From the NCBI GenBank assembly GCA_900550165.1, contig URQY01000032.1:1-21189 (forward strand): DNA of 21,189 bases, in the 5' to 3' direction. This DNA is from an uncultured Eubacteriales bacterium (GTDB lineage: Bacteria; Bacillota; Clostridia; Oscillospirales; Oscillospiraceae). Below the pieces are notes generated by a model that was given only the letters and a program-made list of their open reading frames with translations, did not search any database and was not told where the DNA came from. Position numbers and translations under genes: made by a program. Positions 21,138 to 21,189 of the stretch are shown one piece after another. Position 1 is the stretch's first letter. Each line of letters opens with the position of its first letter.

Positions 21138-21189
21138 TGGAGGTGACACCCAGATTTGAACTGGGGAATGAGGGTTTTGCAGACCCTTG
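21138..21189 (-). tRNA. tRNA-Cys (GCA), 3' part; 5' end beyond the window
   Basis: Read on the minus strand the sequence gives an anticodon stem AGGGT/ACCCT with loop CTGCAAA (anticodon GCA, cysteine), a five-base variable region, a T-arm CCCAG-TTCAAAT-CTGGG, the acceptor strand TGTCACC, discriminator T and an encoded CCA ending at 21138. The D-arm and 5' acceptor strand lie to the right of the window. Other tRNA genes may follow there. Confidence 0.93.

Noticed and set aside
20832..21159. Overlapping short frames between the antitoxin promoter and tRNA-Cys
   Set aside because: No initiation signals, composition not protein-like, and they run through the promoter or terminator hairpins.

Overview
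The window looks like chromosomal DNA from a high-GC Clostridia (Firmicutes), probably an Oscillospiraceae/Ruminococcaceae-type gut anaerobe. This is an inference from gene content: a CdaR-type regulator beside ftsE, a WalJ-RlmH pair, DprA-TopA-TrmFO, PlsX-AcpP-RNase III, a DUF1540 protein, strong AGGAGG ribosome-binding sites, and GC-rich, codon-biased genes carrying canonical TTGACA/TATAAT promoters. No taxonomic marker such as rRNA is present.

Layout. 1-2350, minus strand: ftsE (cut by the left edge) and a CdaR/PucR-type regulator, each with its own clear promoter. 2350-3069, minus: an RsuA-family rRNA pseudouridine synthase. 3160-3621, plus: a small membrane-anchored DUF4830 protein. 3670-7110, plus: a promoter-to-terminator operon walJ-rlmH-DUF2007 protein-phosphohexomutase. 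7143-8108, plus: a LysO-type amino-acid exporter. 8280-11303, minus: pepT followed by an aminopeptidase P, a two-gene peptide-degradation operon. 11429-18334, plus: a long run of rRNA/tRNA methyltransferase (SpoU), dprA, topA, trmFO, plsX, tightly spaced or overlapping. 18368-19472, plus: acpP and rnc from a new promoter. 19458-20426, minus: two half-size TauE/SafE (TSUP) membrane proteins that overlap by ATGA, and a cysteine-rich DUF1540 protein. 20600-20890: a compact type I toxin-antitoxin locus. 21138-21189, minus: the 3' part of a tRNA-Cys gene.

Most genes are housekeeping: cell division, RNA modification, DNA topology and uptake, phospholipid and fatty-acid synthesis, and peptide turnover. 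The least ordinary part is the last kilobase. A 28-codon hydrophobic peptide gene (20683-20769), too short for normal gene calling, is much AT-richer than its surroundings. Its ribosome-binding site is folded into a hairpin, and it shares a bidirectional terminator with a convergent RNA driven by a near-perfect TTGACA-16-TGCTATAAT promoter. This is the arrangement of Fst/TxpA-like type I toxin-antitoxin loci. The toxin mRNA leader and the antisense RNA also begin with nearly the same sequence, so the locus is bounded by imperfect inverted repeats.

Stretches over 300 bases without a protein gene are 687-1063 (ftsE promoter, terminators, possible small transcript) and 20770-21137 (toxin-antitoxin 3' half, then GC-rich DNA with hairpins and no credible gene).
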